Positions 48,442-60,703 of a stretch of DNA of 64,000 bases are shown here, piece by piece. Positions within the stretch are counted from its first letter, which is position 1. The number at the start of each line of letters is the position of its first letter. The notes below the pieces were generated by a model that did not search any database, was not told where the DNA came from, and saw nothing but the letters and a program-made list of their open reading frames with translations. Source of the DNA: Diorhabda sublineata (taxonomy: Eukaryota > Arthropoda > Insecta > Coleoptera > Chrysomelidae); the NCBI RefSeq assembly GCF_026230105.1, contig NC_079476.1:27704559-27768558 (forward strand). Direction: 5' to 3'. The position numbers and the translations under genes were made by a program.

Positions 48442-48480
48442 ATAGTAACAAAAAGCGATTGCGAGGAATCAGAACAGTGA
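48442..48480 (+). CDS. RhoGEF2: RhoGEF2 terminal coding exon and stop
   Basis: A long polypyrimidine tract and TTTTTTTCAG precede 39 bp that encode IVTKSDCEESEQ and a TGA stop. The phase is 0, matching the previous exon. The short acidic end fits the acidic tail begun in that exon. The 3' UTR follows; it includes a long (TA)n run about 100 bp downstream. An AATAAA at 49825 is one candidate poly(A) signal, but I cannot fix the transcript end. Confidence 0.82.
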   Translation: MVTKSDCEESEQ

Positions 48481-48573
48481 AGAGACCAGCAGCTTATACA
48501 TTTCTGGCGCTCGTTATATTTTTATTGTACTAAAAAAATTTGTCCTTTTTGCATAGATAATCTGAAAGTGTAC

Positions 48574-48577
<4 letters not shown>

Positions 48578-48642
<65 letters not shown>

Positions 48643-48645
48643 ATT
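48578..48645. repeat. (TA)n microsatellite in the 3' UTR
   Basis: A long TA run with one interruption, about 100 bp after the RhoGEF2 stop codon. Confidence 0.93.
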
Positions 48646-51600
48646 GTAATGAAAAAATTGATATCCTGGTATTATATATACACTATTTTTTTAATGAACG
48701 AAGGAAACAATACTGTGATCTTTACACACATGTAAGTTTTCCTGGCTGTTCAGCGACTTTAAATACAAGAACCTGTGGTTATATTTAAAGTCTGTGCAAT
48801 AATGCTTACCTAGTTGTTCATTATTATAAATCGCTAGAGGACGCTAAGTACGACAATTGTATTTATGTGTACATAATATAGAATAAGTTTATATAATTTT
48901 GTTACATTTTTAGTATTTTTCCATTAGTTAACCCTCTTACTAGATAATTCATTTCATCATATTTTGAAGCGAAATGTTTGTAAGTAAATTCTTAAATTGA
49001 CATTAGCATCCATCTTAAAAATAACAAATCTTATATTTATTATTATTTTCTTATAAAGCATTGAAAACGATAATTTCTTATTTTCAGTGAATTTTTAGGT
49101 AAATGGAGTAAAGTAACTTGAGAAGTTTCTCTGTAAAAATAATATTCACTTGGACATAAGACCTATATGGCTCTTACACTTCAACTGTGACATTACCAAA
49201 AAATTAGCACCCCAAATTAACACATGCTCAATTAATTTCAGAAATTTTTGTTATATGTTAGTTATAGATTATTGTGCAATTATTGAAGTTTTTATTCAGA
49301 ATGAATTATATCAAATATATATATATTATTTTACAATGTTGCTCCTTTTTTTCTAAATCATAAGTTCTAGCTGCTACAGAGGTGTCAGTACATCTTCCGT
49401 AAGATGCAACTTAGTGGTTTAAAGTAGTAATATATATGATAGGGGGCACAATCATATTTTTGAATCTATGTAAATTAAGAAACATAAGGAATATTAAATG
49501 AACCAAAATTGTGTAACCCAATTGGATTTAGATGAATAACATCTTAGGTCAAACCTATGTGCTGTGTTGATGAGGTCTTCAAACATAGAAGCTATTCTTC
49601 TTTTATCTGAAAAAGAGAAAAAGTTTCTTTTCTTAAACTTGTATCAAATTTAATACAAATTATCAAAAATTGGTCTATGCTGCAGAATTAACACGTAATC
49701 CTAAAAATTGATTGAATTATTATTGTATTTATTGCAAGTCTGACCCCAACAGGCTAGAATCATTATTCTGGAGTACTTTGAATACATTTCTGAGGTTTAT
49801 AAAATTACTGGGTGTATGAAAATTAATAAAACAAAATATTTATTTTCGATTTTAGAAAAAATCATGTGTCATAGTCTCCATGTAGGAGAATAATTTTTAT
49901 TAATGCATAATAATCGACCCCTCACGGGGTTAGAGTAGGACAAAATTACCTCCAAGAAGTGGAAATTGTAACTTTAGTTCGACCCGCAAAAGTCCTGACC
50001 TTTTTCCCAATGAACACTGTTAGGATGTATGAAGTGAGTATTACCTCTGACCCTATGACTCTTCATCCCACAAGTGTTCATTGAGATAACTAACTGAAAT
50101 TCTTATGGCCCAAGCTAGATTTAGAATTTTCATTCCCTGGAAACAATTATGTCCTACTGTAGGCAGGTGCAGATTTATATTATCATCCGTTGATAAACGT
50201 CTTTTTTCACTTTGGGCATAACTTGTACTAATAGATAAAGTGAACTTATAAAAATCATTTTTCAGGAATTTGAATAACTTCCTATTTTGTGAATATTGTA
50301 AATATTATGGATTCATATATTCTCAACTCAAAAACAATAAAAAAATATCTTTAATTTACTGGCGTCAGTTTAAAAATGTTTCCTGTCAGTTTTTAAAGCA
50401 AAAAGATGCCAACAATATTTTTTTTTATGCCATAACTCCTTTATCTTCACTCACATACATCTAACTAATTATTATATTTATTAATAATTGAAGATGCCAT
50501 AACGTTGGTGACTGTGTGGGATAAAGTTAAATGCAGAACTCCTTATTGGTCATGAGTCACCTTTCAAAATTAAACCATTTTTCTTGACACAATTATTCTA
50601 GAATTGAAAACAATCACATGTGACAAAATAGTGGAAAATCAAAAATTATCTTCTTCATAACGACCAAAACAAACAACGTGACGTATAGTTTCTTATATTT
50701 TATATGAGCATAAGTAGATTGATTGTTTGGTATTTTGTCATCAATATTTATAGAGTGAAAAGCTTACCATTCATTGAATAATGATTAAGAATGATTACCA
50801 ATCTAGAAAAAATTAATATACACGAGTTTTTATTATAAGATTCTAGGTATTTCAGATTTGTAAATATGTAGACTCTAACATTGCAGGTAGTAATGCTGGT
50901 TGCCTATAGTATGACGTCTTGGTGGATTAAATATATTTTAATTATAATTTTATTTTTTAAACTGTCCTAATTTGTAGAAAATAAATTACTGGCAGTACTT
51001 CTGTTTTCTTTGATATGACTGTGAATTTCAGTTTTTTTTATGTCGTCAAATGTAGACCTTTCAATATTTCACCTCAAAATGTTTCTACAATGCAATTTAC
51101 AATATATTGAGTAAGGGGGTTACTTTGTGGAAGTACTAGTTGTTATACAAAGAATTTCACAATTAACAGAAACAAAAAAATGTGTGTGTTAGGTGATCCA
51201 AAATTGTTCATACATTAATTCTTAGAATTTTAGTTTTTCAAGAAATAATGGTTCTTCCGTATGAACATATTTTTTCTATAATTTCGATATGACATTAGAT
51301 TAATTAATTGTCACCATCTATCCTATACCATATGAATACATAATAATTTTGAGGTTTAAGTAATTTTTATTTAATCAAAGAAATAATTTTAAACATTTTT
51401 CTTTAGATGTTTCTATGCATTAAAGGTATTTTTTATAAAAATTATTATGAAGTCTCAGAAAAAATTGCTGTTATATTTAAAATTACTATTAGCTTTACAT
51501 GATCGCCTTTTATATAAGCTATGTAATCTGATATATGAAGTATTAGTATGTATAAACTATTCATAAAAAGTATTTTCTCCATAAAAAATGTGAGTACTTT

Positions 51601-53800
51601 ATATATTATTACTTATTTTTAAAGTGAAATATATTATAAGTATATTTTATGATGTTTTTTATTGTTTTTAGAAATGTTTATGTAGTAATATGTGGATGTA
51701 GTCGTGGTATTCTTTGTATAGAAATATTATTTATAACAATTCCCCCATTTACCTGATAATAGTATTCTATTTATTTGTTAGAAAATTTGTGTTTTTTATT
51801 CAATTGGTGTACTCTAAGATATGTGGGTGTTACACCATTACGTTTTCGTTAACTTGGTCTAAAAGTAAATAACAGTACTAGTGTTATTGTTAACTGAACT
51901 TGAGTCATTTTATAATGATGTGAGTTTCAACCTATGAAGACTTGTTTGAAACAAGATTTTTGAAGTTATCCATCTATCAATTTAAAACGTGTCTATGATC
52001 TGTATCTTGCTTGTTCTTTGGAATAATCTAGGATTTCCTGGAAATTCATTTTATTTGAAATGAGGGATTCACGTCTATTTTAAGTTGCACTACAGGCATA
52101 ATAGTAAGAATTTTTCACCTTAATATGAATAAATTTAATGTTATTTCTAATGCAATTTATTTTCAAGACGTGTTGTTACTAGAACCTTAAGTTAAAATTT
52201 GAAATACAAACAGTGTGCGAGTATAGGAAAGATTGAATTATCATCTGCACCATATATTTTAATCCTTGCTCGTTTGATTCAACAATAGCAAAACTAATTT
52301 TTTCACAGATCAAACAAAAAATTAATGTATTTTATTTTATACAATTTTAGTTTTTTAAAAAAGTCAGATTTACTTTTTTATTTTATTTTCAGTTAGCTGA
52401 AACAAAAAAATCTACGAAATTTGAAAAAAAAAATAGTAGAACAGTCCAAGTTATGAACACCGTCCTATTTAATTTGTTATAATAACCATCATCATAGACA
52501 TGCATTTAAAATTGAATATATATATATATATATAGAAAACCTTTAATGACACTTTGTGGGATGTTTTCAATCAATAAGTAAACGAGGTAACCAAGCTTTG
52601 AGAGGCTCTTTGGACTGATTTTTTAATTTCTTGTAAAATGTCTTATGAACTGGATTATAATGGGACCAATGTAAAAAACAAATATTGGGACGTTATTGAT
52701 TATAAATATCAGGAGAACTTTATTATCTAGATCGTTTCTATTTATCTTCAGTATAGGTGATACTTGAGATCTGGAAACATACATTTATCAAATTTGCAAA
52801 ATATGTTCAGATCTCGTCGGGAACAACGAATTTTGTGAACTTCTGATACAAGATGAAGAAAAATAGTATGCACGCAGCCCGAAAATTTTGGCATGAGTAA
52901 TATTAAACTGTATCTCTTTATCACATATGCTGGGAAACCCACTGATGCATTTTTAGCAGATTCTTTGATATTGATAATTCCTATTAGAGAACATCTGGTG
53001 GAATCTTCAGTGAATGGTTATTTGGAAAGTTTGAATACTTTTTATTGAATAAACTGGTTTGTACAATTATTTAAAGTGCTTATTAAAATGCTATATTCTA
53101 TTAGTGCCCTTACCTACTTGTAATACATTCATTTTATCTTCTTATAAAACCCATTATATTTTGAAAAATATTCAAAAGAAATGTCTTCTCAGATTTTCAA
53201 TTTTGCATTATTGCAACAAGCTTTCTTATGTGAAAAGTTAGTTTAAGAGAACCAACCATATTGGTTACCTTTTTTGAAAAATGTAAGTGCCTTTGATTAG
53301 CACCCCTTGTTGTTCATATACCGCTTTTGTATAACGCTTTGCCATTGTGCATTTTTGTTAGATGAAATGTACCCGAAAGTCACTTCGCATTTAATATACA
53401 TAGATGTACATTATTTTACTTACTTTTTTTATTTTTTTTTTCAACAGTGAATTATAGATAATGGATGACACAGCATACATTTGTTATTATGTATTTATAT
53501 ATTTCAAAATAACAGTACTATTATAAATAAATTTCTCAAAACCCGCAATCGTGTTTTTATTTATAAAACTAATAAACCTGAACAAGCTAAACATGTTGGT
53601 TGTCAATTGAAAGTAATCAAATCAAATTTTATTCAATTATTTTAGAATAATGTACATTAAAAGTGAGTTATTAATGATATGTTAGGAATTCCAAGATTTA
53701 GTTCAAATGGCCTAAATATAATTTCTAGTTTTAATGTTATAACTCGGCGTTAAAACATCAATTCAAGAATTATTCCATATTACGCATTAATCACATCACA
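48646..53800. other. RhoGEF2 3' UTR and intergenic sequence
   Basis: AT-rich sequence without recognised genes. The first kilobase is likely 3' UTR; AATAAA occurs at 49825. A short (TA)n run lies at about 52517-52534. Open frames at 49150, 50270, 52748 and 53059 resemble nothing I know. Confidence 0.5.
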
Positions 53801-53802
53801 TA

Positions 53803-54343
53803 GAGTGCCTTCCACTAAGCATTCACGACCACGATCTTTCTCGTTCCACTTAATGCAGACCGTTATAATCGTAAATCCAAGCGGAATAGATTACGGGGCG
53901 TTTTGACCATTGAGATACATATTGAGGAATGCAAAACAGAAAAAATAAAGTGAAAGCTTTAAGAGTTTATGTTATAATTTGGAAGTTATTAAATTTTTTA
54001 GTGGAGTGCTAAACTGATTTACATTGAAGTAAACCAGAAATATCTTTTGTGGCGATAGTTAAATATTTAGTGGTGCGTCAAAAAATGCTTCAAAGGTACT
54101 TATAATGTCCCTACCGCATCAAATAATGAGATAGATTCTCATGGTTGCAATATGTGTTACTTGAGTTTTGAAAATTTCGCTTATTCTTTCAACGATCACT
54201 TCGACCCACCTCTTGAATAGGGTCGTCGTGATCGATGACGTCATGACTGACGTTCTAGTTGCGACCATAACGATCGTAGTCTCTATGTGGAACGCCAAAA
54301 AAGTATTTCGAGCGCCTTAACGCTCAGTGTAATGCACCTATAG
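53803..54343. repeat. Non-autonomous DNA element with long imperfect TIRs
   Basis: The ends are related inverted repeats of up to about 80 bp: left AGTGCCTTCCACTAAGC; right, reverse complemented, GGTGCATTACACTGAGC. Similarity continues inward (CGTTCCAC; ACCGTTATAATCG against ACGATCGTTATGGTCG). There is no open frame. The superfamily cannot be set from this. Confidence 0.5.
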
Positions 54344-54679
54344 AATTGCTTTTATAATAATCATCTAGACTAATTATTATTTTATGAAGGATTTGCTTAT
54401 TTGCTGGCGAATAAAACTTTATTAGCTATAGAGTATATTCAGTACAACAAATAATATATTATTTGTTCTAAAACAATTTATTTTCTCTCACATAGTGCCA
54501 TTAGTTAAGAGTTAAGTTAAATTTTTCAGTAACAAATACTGATTGTTTATCATGTGTGTTTAAGCTAACTCTGTTTTATTTTCAATAACAATATTAGACT
54601 AGGGAGGTAAAGTACTTAAAATCAGTGATGTGTGTAATGCAAATTGTGCGTTGATATTTATTTAAAAAAAGATGTATCT

Positions 54680-55640
54680 CTTTATTTATATAAAAACAGA
54701 ATGAACTTCCCTTCGTATTGTGAATTCATTCAATAATGGTGACTTCTTCGCCGAATTTTGGTTTGATATACCAACTTATTCATTTTGACTTAAAAACCTA
54801 TAAATTGTTCTTTCACTTGCTCCTGTCATACGAGATCATATAGACACTAACTGGCGAACGAAGTCGTGGGTTGTTTATAACATGGAGACAGTAAAGAGGT
54901 TGTACAAAAACAAATTTCACCCATACAAATTAGAAATGACCCATCAACTTTCTGATAACGATCCCGACCGAATGCTACTGTGAAAATATGTCCACTAAAA
55001 TTCTCCAACAGCCAGACAGTAAGGAGAATTTGTTTTAGTAACGAAAGTACTTTCTTTCTTAATGGAAATGTTAGAACTCAAAATGTCAGGTATTGGATTG
55101 ACATAAATTCTGATATGCTCAGTAAAAAACATACGAAAACGAAATTGAACCGTTCATCTTCAAATTCTGAAAGATAATTTGAATGAGATTACTCGGAAAT
55201 AAGATTTTAATAAGATGGTATTCTAGCACACCATCCGTGTCTAGATGAGGAATACCCTTGTAGATGGACTGAACGACGCGGTCCACTAGATTGGCTACCT
55301 CGCTCAACAGACTTAACACATTTAGATTTTTTTCTGTGGCGATAACTTAAATTTATAGCTTACGCTACAGCTCCTGAAAAAATTAGTGTTTCAAATTAGA
55401 GCATTATTGAAGAATGTGGGGCAATTTTCCATCACACATTTTATGGAGTCCGACAAGAGTTTAATAATAGAATGTGTAACTGCCAGGAAGTAGATGGACT
55501 GATGCTCCATAATAATGTTTCTTAAGAATTTCACATTTTGAAATGTTATCCAAGGTATAGGAAAATTCTTGTGAAAATTATTGTAAGAGATATTGCGAAA
55601 GAGAATGCAGATAGACCCACTCAAAGACAGGTAGAATCAG
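54680..55640 (+). pseudogene. Tc1/IS630-type transposase relic
   Basis: Plus-strand fragments in order: FHPYKLEMTHQLSDNDPDRM (near 54920), ICFSNESTFFLNGNVRTQNV then RYWIDINSD (frame 54980-55177), CRWTERRGPLDWLPRSTDLT then HLDFFLWR (about 55250-55350, third catalytic region), and YATAPEKISVSN. The first catalytic position reads SNES instead of SDEA. The middle, with the second Asp, is missing. It is the same broad family as the relics at 12470 and 61080. The minus-strand frames at 55119 and 55391 are shadows. Confidence 0.75.
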
Positions 55641-58080
55641 TATTTAGTATAGGAAAGTGTAATTTTTTCGATTTATAGGCGAATTTTAGTAATTACTGCT
55701 TGATAATCTAGATATAATATGGTTCAATGTGTGAATGTGATGATGTGAAAAAGAGCTAACTAGAACTGACATCGATGTGGTAAAGTTATCTACTAGTTTC
55801 ACGAGGTATATTCTTCATGAACAATTAAATAATTTGTTTGACGACGTTCTTATTTCGTTATTCTGTCATTTAGCAATGTGATAAAAAAACAAATGAAACA
55901 ATGCACACAGTATATTGACAATAATAGCATTTTCCTGATATTGGGTAAAATTTACTTAACTGCAATGCCCACGACGCAGGCATTATTTGTGAAATTAATT
56001 GGTGGTATACATATCTTTGGCACTATAGGCTCACTATATGACGGCCTGTGAAAATATGCAGCTTGGAATAAATAGTGATGTCATCTACTACGTCAAGCGA
56101 ACGACTACGAGAACTAGAACGATACCAAGAGTATTATAATCTTCAAGGAACGAACATTGTATTTAAAGTAGCGGAAATATCATCTAAAATTTTGTGCTTG
56201 ATATCCCAGAATAAAATCCGCATTTTGGTGCTTTTTTTTGTATTGAATCTTCAATCGAGGAAATTATCCTGCCATGTTTTTGCTTTTTCCGCATGAATGG
56301 ATTGGAAGAAGCGTTTTTATACTTTTATTTTGAATACATTAAAAATAACCAAATTGAATATAACTCTTGCTGTTAATAAGTTTGAGTTTTGTCAATTCAT
56401 CAAAACTATCTGAATTAAATTCTTTGAAAATTCATAGCGACTTAAGACAAGTCAATTATGATCAACTATCAAAACTTATTGAAAATAATGATGAAGTAGA
56501 TTAATGATATTTTTGATTTGTTATCATAAAACGTGTTTGATTATTTTCCAAAGTTTTTAGTCACTTTAGAATTACGAAGAATATCTATTAGTATCACTCA
56601 TTCTAAGCAAATTTTAATATTCTGTAACATTGTCCTCCACCTAATGCCTCAAAAATTCGAGATATTCATAGGCCCAGGCATCTACGTGATTTCACGATGA
56701 TTGATGACCTTTGTGATTTGTTATCATAATACGTGCCTGATTATTTTCCTAAGTTATGACCACTCCACGGTTCTAAATGAACATATCAGTACCGGCATGG
56801 TATATTTATTTGATGAAATAGCTTTAAGGACTATTTGCGAATATGTATTAAGAGAAATTTATGTAAAACTGTCCTTTAGACTTAAGCGGAATCTAAAAGT
56901 AATCTGTCAATTATTGTGTTTAGAGTATGGAGGAAAGAGCTAAGGAGAAATCTGTTTTATGGTGTAGAACTCTCAAATGTGTTCGTCTGAAAGCGAAAAA
57001 TAGTATAGTCCAAGAACTTCCCTCAAGCATTTGTAAGCAAAGATATGCTTTTTAATTTTGTCCTTTTCTAAGAACTTTCGGTGCTTTGCTACAAATTTTC
57101 GAATTTTGATGCAGCACCACAATCTTGTAGTTTCAATAATACGACCCTTTTTACACACATAGATAGTTCTCCTTACCCATCATAGTTTAGAGAGCTCTAT
57201 TTTGTCAAATATTCTTAAATTTGTTTTGGAATTGTTAGAATTGATTAAAATATAGAACATAGTATGTTTCGAATACCATTGCATTAGAATAAAAGATTTT
57301 TAGGAAAAAGCTCATGTATTTTGCACCTCGCTGACAATGTTCAGACTTGTCCAAAATTCAACAAACCTCATCAAATAACCATCGCCTTTTCATAGTAAGA
57401 TTGCGATTAAATTTCAAAATATCATGTTTCTCCCTTTCACCCGAAAATTGTTTTCTTCATGAAATATATGTGAAAAAACTCACCAATAGGATTGCGAAGG
57501 GTCTGAAAAATTCTTAGTATTAGTAACATAGATCGACAAGCATGATGAAATATGTAAAGCTATTGAAATTTTTTTTAAATATTACAATGATTTATCATCT
57601 AATATTATCCATGCTAATGTGACAAGGAAATGTGGCATCGGAAGGCTCTGCAAATGTTAATAATTTTTCCTAGAGTGCTTTCAGGTTTTTTTTTAATTAC
57701 ACTAAATATCTTCTCTCATCATTTCTACAATTTTTAATTTTCTTTTGGAACTAATTTCATTAGAAGCTTTATATGAATTTTATAAATCTTTTTATATCAA
57801 TTATGCATATGAGATTCTGTGGAACCACTCGAAATGAGTGCTCAATACTCTTTACATTCAAATAATATATAAATGTTAATCAATCTTCTCAAAATATTTT
57901 ATCATATTACAAAGCCGATCCTGGATACAATATTATTTTCAATAATCTTTATGAAAATCTATTCATGAACTTGAGATTTATTTTGAGATAATTTTGTATG
58001 GTCATACATAAAATAATATAAGCTTGCAACATATCGGTTAATATTGTATCTATAATCTACTGTCTAAAGAATAGTGTATA
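55641..58080. other. Intergenic sequence with a partial direct repeat
   Basis: No recognised genes. Segments at about 56498-56570 and 56695-56765 are similar (both contain GATTTGTTATCATAA followed by ACGTG and TGATTATTTTCC). The frames at 56075 and 56701 have no known similarity. Confidence 0.5.
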
Positions 58081-58089
58081 AAAAGAGAA

Positions 58090-58485
58090 ATGAGTGTTAC
58101 TGCAGAAAATAAATATTACACCCTCGAGGAAATATCTAGGCACGACGGAAAACAAGATACCAGAGTTTGGATAATTATCAAAGATATAGTATACGACGTT
58201 ACTGACTACTTAGATGAACATCCAGGAGGAGGTGAATTGATAACGGAATGGGCAGGAAAGGATGCTACAAAAGAATTTGACGATTTTGGACACTCACTCG
58301 ATGCTAAAAAGGATCTAAAGAAATACCATATAGGTGAAGTCGTAGAAGAGCAACGCAAAAAGAAAACTAAAACAGATAACAAGAAATTAATAACAGTACC
58401 GAAAAATCAGAAAATGTTAGATTCGTCAAATTTCAGGTATCGCAAGAGCTGCATTTCAATTATAACTTGTGGAATATTGGCGTGA
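58090..58485 (+). CDS. Cytochrome b5-like haem protein
   Basis: This 131-residue open frame encodes a cytochrome b5 haem-binding domain: YYTLEEISRHD, then VWIIIKDIVYDVTDYLDEHPGGG with the first axial His, then AGKDATKEFDDFGHS with the second axial His, and the closing KKYHIGEV. Both haem ligands are present. Microsomal cytochrome b5 donates electrons to desaturases and P450s. A Lys-rich linker follows, then a short Ile/Cys-rich end (SCISIITCGILA). That end is shorter than the usual C-terminal membrane anchor, so the protein may be soluble, or the true transcript may splice at the GT after TTTCAG near 58438 into an anchor exon. The ATG has a good context (AGAAATGAG), TATAAAAAG lies just upstream, and AATAAA motifs are at about 58714 and 58784. 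No other exon was found nearby. It may be a functional gene or a retrocopy. Confidence 0.8.
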   Translation: MSVTAENKYYTLEEISRHDGKQDTRVWIIIKDIVYDVTDYLDEHPGGGELITEWAGKDATKEFDDFGHSLDAKKDLKKYHIGEVVEEQRKKKTKTDNKKLITVPKNQKMLDSSNFRYRKSCISIITCGILA

Positions 58486-60690
58486 CTATAAACATTAGCT
58501 AGAGCTATTCGAAAAAAAATCATCTTTTGTATTGTGATAATCTATTCATATTTATGTATTTTAATGTTATTACAGATTAACTAACTATCTAAATAGTTTA
58601 GAGTGTGTGATAACTGTCTATAATTCTTTAGTGAAATGAGAGAAATATGCTTGATTAAGGCAGTTTGTATTCTGATACAAGATATTGACTATAGTTTAAG
58701 CTCGGTATTCGAATAAAATACGATAGAGAAATTCTTGTAGTACAGTTATTTCTCGTTGATGTTAATACAAGTTTGTAATTTCGAATAAATGTAATAGTTC
58801 AAAAGTCTTTTTTTTATCATGTATACTGCTTAGAGATATCACGTCATTGTTTATTTTGTTAAATGACAACTTTGTCATTATTACGACTATTTTCATAGGG
58901 CGGGTAAAGTAGTACTCGTACATAACTCTCATATATCCAAATCAATTCCGAAAATGTCGTATCTTAACTAGAATTAAAAAATATTTTCATAGAGACTTAA
59001 AATTAATCGAAACGTCAATATTTCAAAAATTATTAAAAAAAATCTAATTTTAAAACAGAGGAGACCTAAGATCAAGAACATTTAGAAGCATTTATTATAT
59101 ATTTATCATAATAACTGGTAATTCCTGAATGTAGTTATGTTATCAAATTATGTATCAACAAAATTCTAGTGAAGAGCATTATGATAAATCGTTTGTATTT
59201 CATATTTTAGTAAATAAACAAAATTATAGATTTTGGGCGAATAAGAATGGATGTTGGATAAGGGAAGATCATACACAACACCTAATAAAAGTGAAAGTTT
59301 CTGCAGGAATTGTAAGAAGCTAGATATTCTCTAACAAAAAAAACAATGCATCTCCCCATTGCGCACATCCTGTTGGATGCTGTATTTCTAAACAAATTTT
59401 CTATTTATTGTTTTTCTCATTGATCACTAGGCCATATTTTCTTGCCTTCTCTTTCAGTGGCTTAATACCCTTTGTCCTTTCCTCTGAACTAGCGACTATT
59501 ATCTGTTGTGCGCTGTATTCTGTTGTATTGATTTTGAAATTATTTAAGATTTCTTATATTTTTTATCAGTATGTGAAACTCAACGTGGCCTGAGAAAATG
59601 TATCAATCAAAAATATGCCTTTGCCTCACCACTCTCTGAATACGATTTGAAAAACTGCGTGTTTGTTTTGATCTACTTGATATATTTAGTCATTTGTTAA
59701 TTTATGAACCGACTTTCTCACGTATTATATCCAAAAACACTTTCTTCGATGAAACGCTTGTTGAAAATAGCTATCAAACTGACAATGTTATCATTTAACA
59801 CAATCAACGCTGAAGTCGTATCTCTAAATCGAGACAACCTGTTTATATTAGTACTATATGTAAAAAAGGGCGATTGGAATAATAATTGACGGGTCCGAGT
59901 ATGTATTTGAATTTATTTCAAATTACAAAATCTCCTCTATTCAATTGTTTTTAATTTTTTGTCTATAATTTATAAAATGGAAATTTGAGTGGCAGGCTAA
60001 ATGTAGGACAATAGAATAATCTATAAAAAATGAAGTTTCGAAACAAATTGTGATAAAGTAAATTATGATAATAATATCTACGTTTTCAACGTAGACATTA
60101 TAGCTGATGAGTCTTTTTAATTTTGTTTGTAGGTCAACACGAATGTATAGATTAAGAGTACACTATGAATAGTAATTCAATCCGCCGTTCTAACACTGCA
60201 GTTAAGTAAATAGTGAATTTTTTGAAAAAAATTTAAGTGATTACTTTTTCTACTATTTAATTTATTTGAAAATATCATCAATTAAAATAATAATAATCAA
60301 TAAATTTCAGAAGCTAGAAAGAAAATATATAAAATAAGTTGTATATTCAAATAATTGCAAGGCGTAAAGTTGTCCTTGTTTCGGTGCACACAAATTTGAC
60401 GAATATTTGTTTTTTCTGTTTTTCAATCGCAAGTTTATTATATATTCATTCCCTTCCCGATGGATCACACTTTTTATGTTCAGTTGGCATATTTACATAG
60501 TCAACTTCTTAAATTCTCGACTTTAACCTTTCAGACAAATAAATTTTAGTTTTTTGTTATATGTATACAATCAATTATATCTAAAAATATTTCCAGAACA
60601 TAGAAAACTCATGTGTTGAGATAAGTAGTGACATATTTTAACCCGTTTCATTGAGGTACTGGAAAGTTTGAAAAGCGAGAGAATTTTAAT
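58486..60690. other. Intergenic sequence with retroelement scraps
   Basis: It begins with the likely cytochrome b5 3' UTR. The one-arm copy of the 12281 palindrome family lies at about 59035-59095. At 59410-59590 minus-strand reading gives EERTKGIKPLKEKARKYGLV followed by INEKN, resembling the segment after the active site in RTE-like reverse transcriptases. The frame at 59704 is unrecognised. Confidence 0.4.
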
Positions 60691-60703
60691 ACAATTCCAA
60701 TAG

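Larger units (their letters stand above)
10060..48480 (+). other. RhoGEF2: RhoGEF2-like gene, 3' portion (eleven coding exons)
   Basis: This span contains the 3' part of a Rho guanine nucleotide exchange factor gene of the PDZ-RhoGEF/LARG family. Such proteins catalyse GDP release from Rho1/RhoA and couple heterotrimeric G12/13 signals to actomyosin contraction at the cell cortex. Eleven exons join in one frame to 742 codons plus a stop: acidic/serine-rich linker (1-79), DH (about 80-300), PH (about 305-430), acidic region (430-550), a conserved C-terminal block (551-640) and a coiled coil (676-705). Every intron is GT-AG, and the exon phases match at each junction. The introns are about 3.7, 1.9, 4.1, 1.4, 1.0, 13.5, 6.5, 2.7, 0.08 and 1.2 kb. 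The N-terminal PDZ, RGS-like and C1 domains of the family are not in the window, so the 5' exons must lie upstream. Family identity rests on remembered domain motifs, not a search. Confidence 0.88.
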
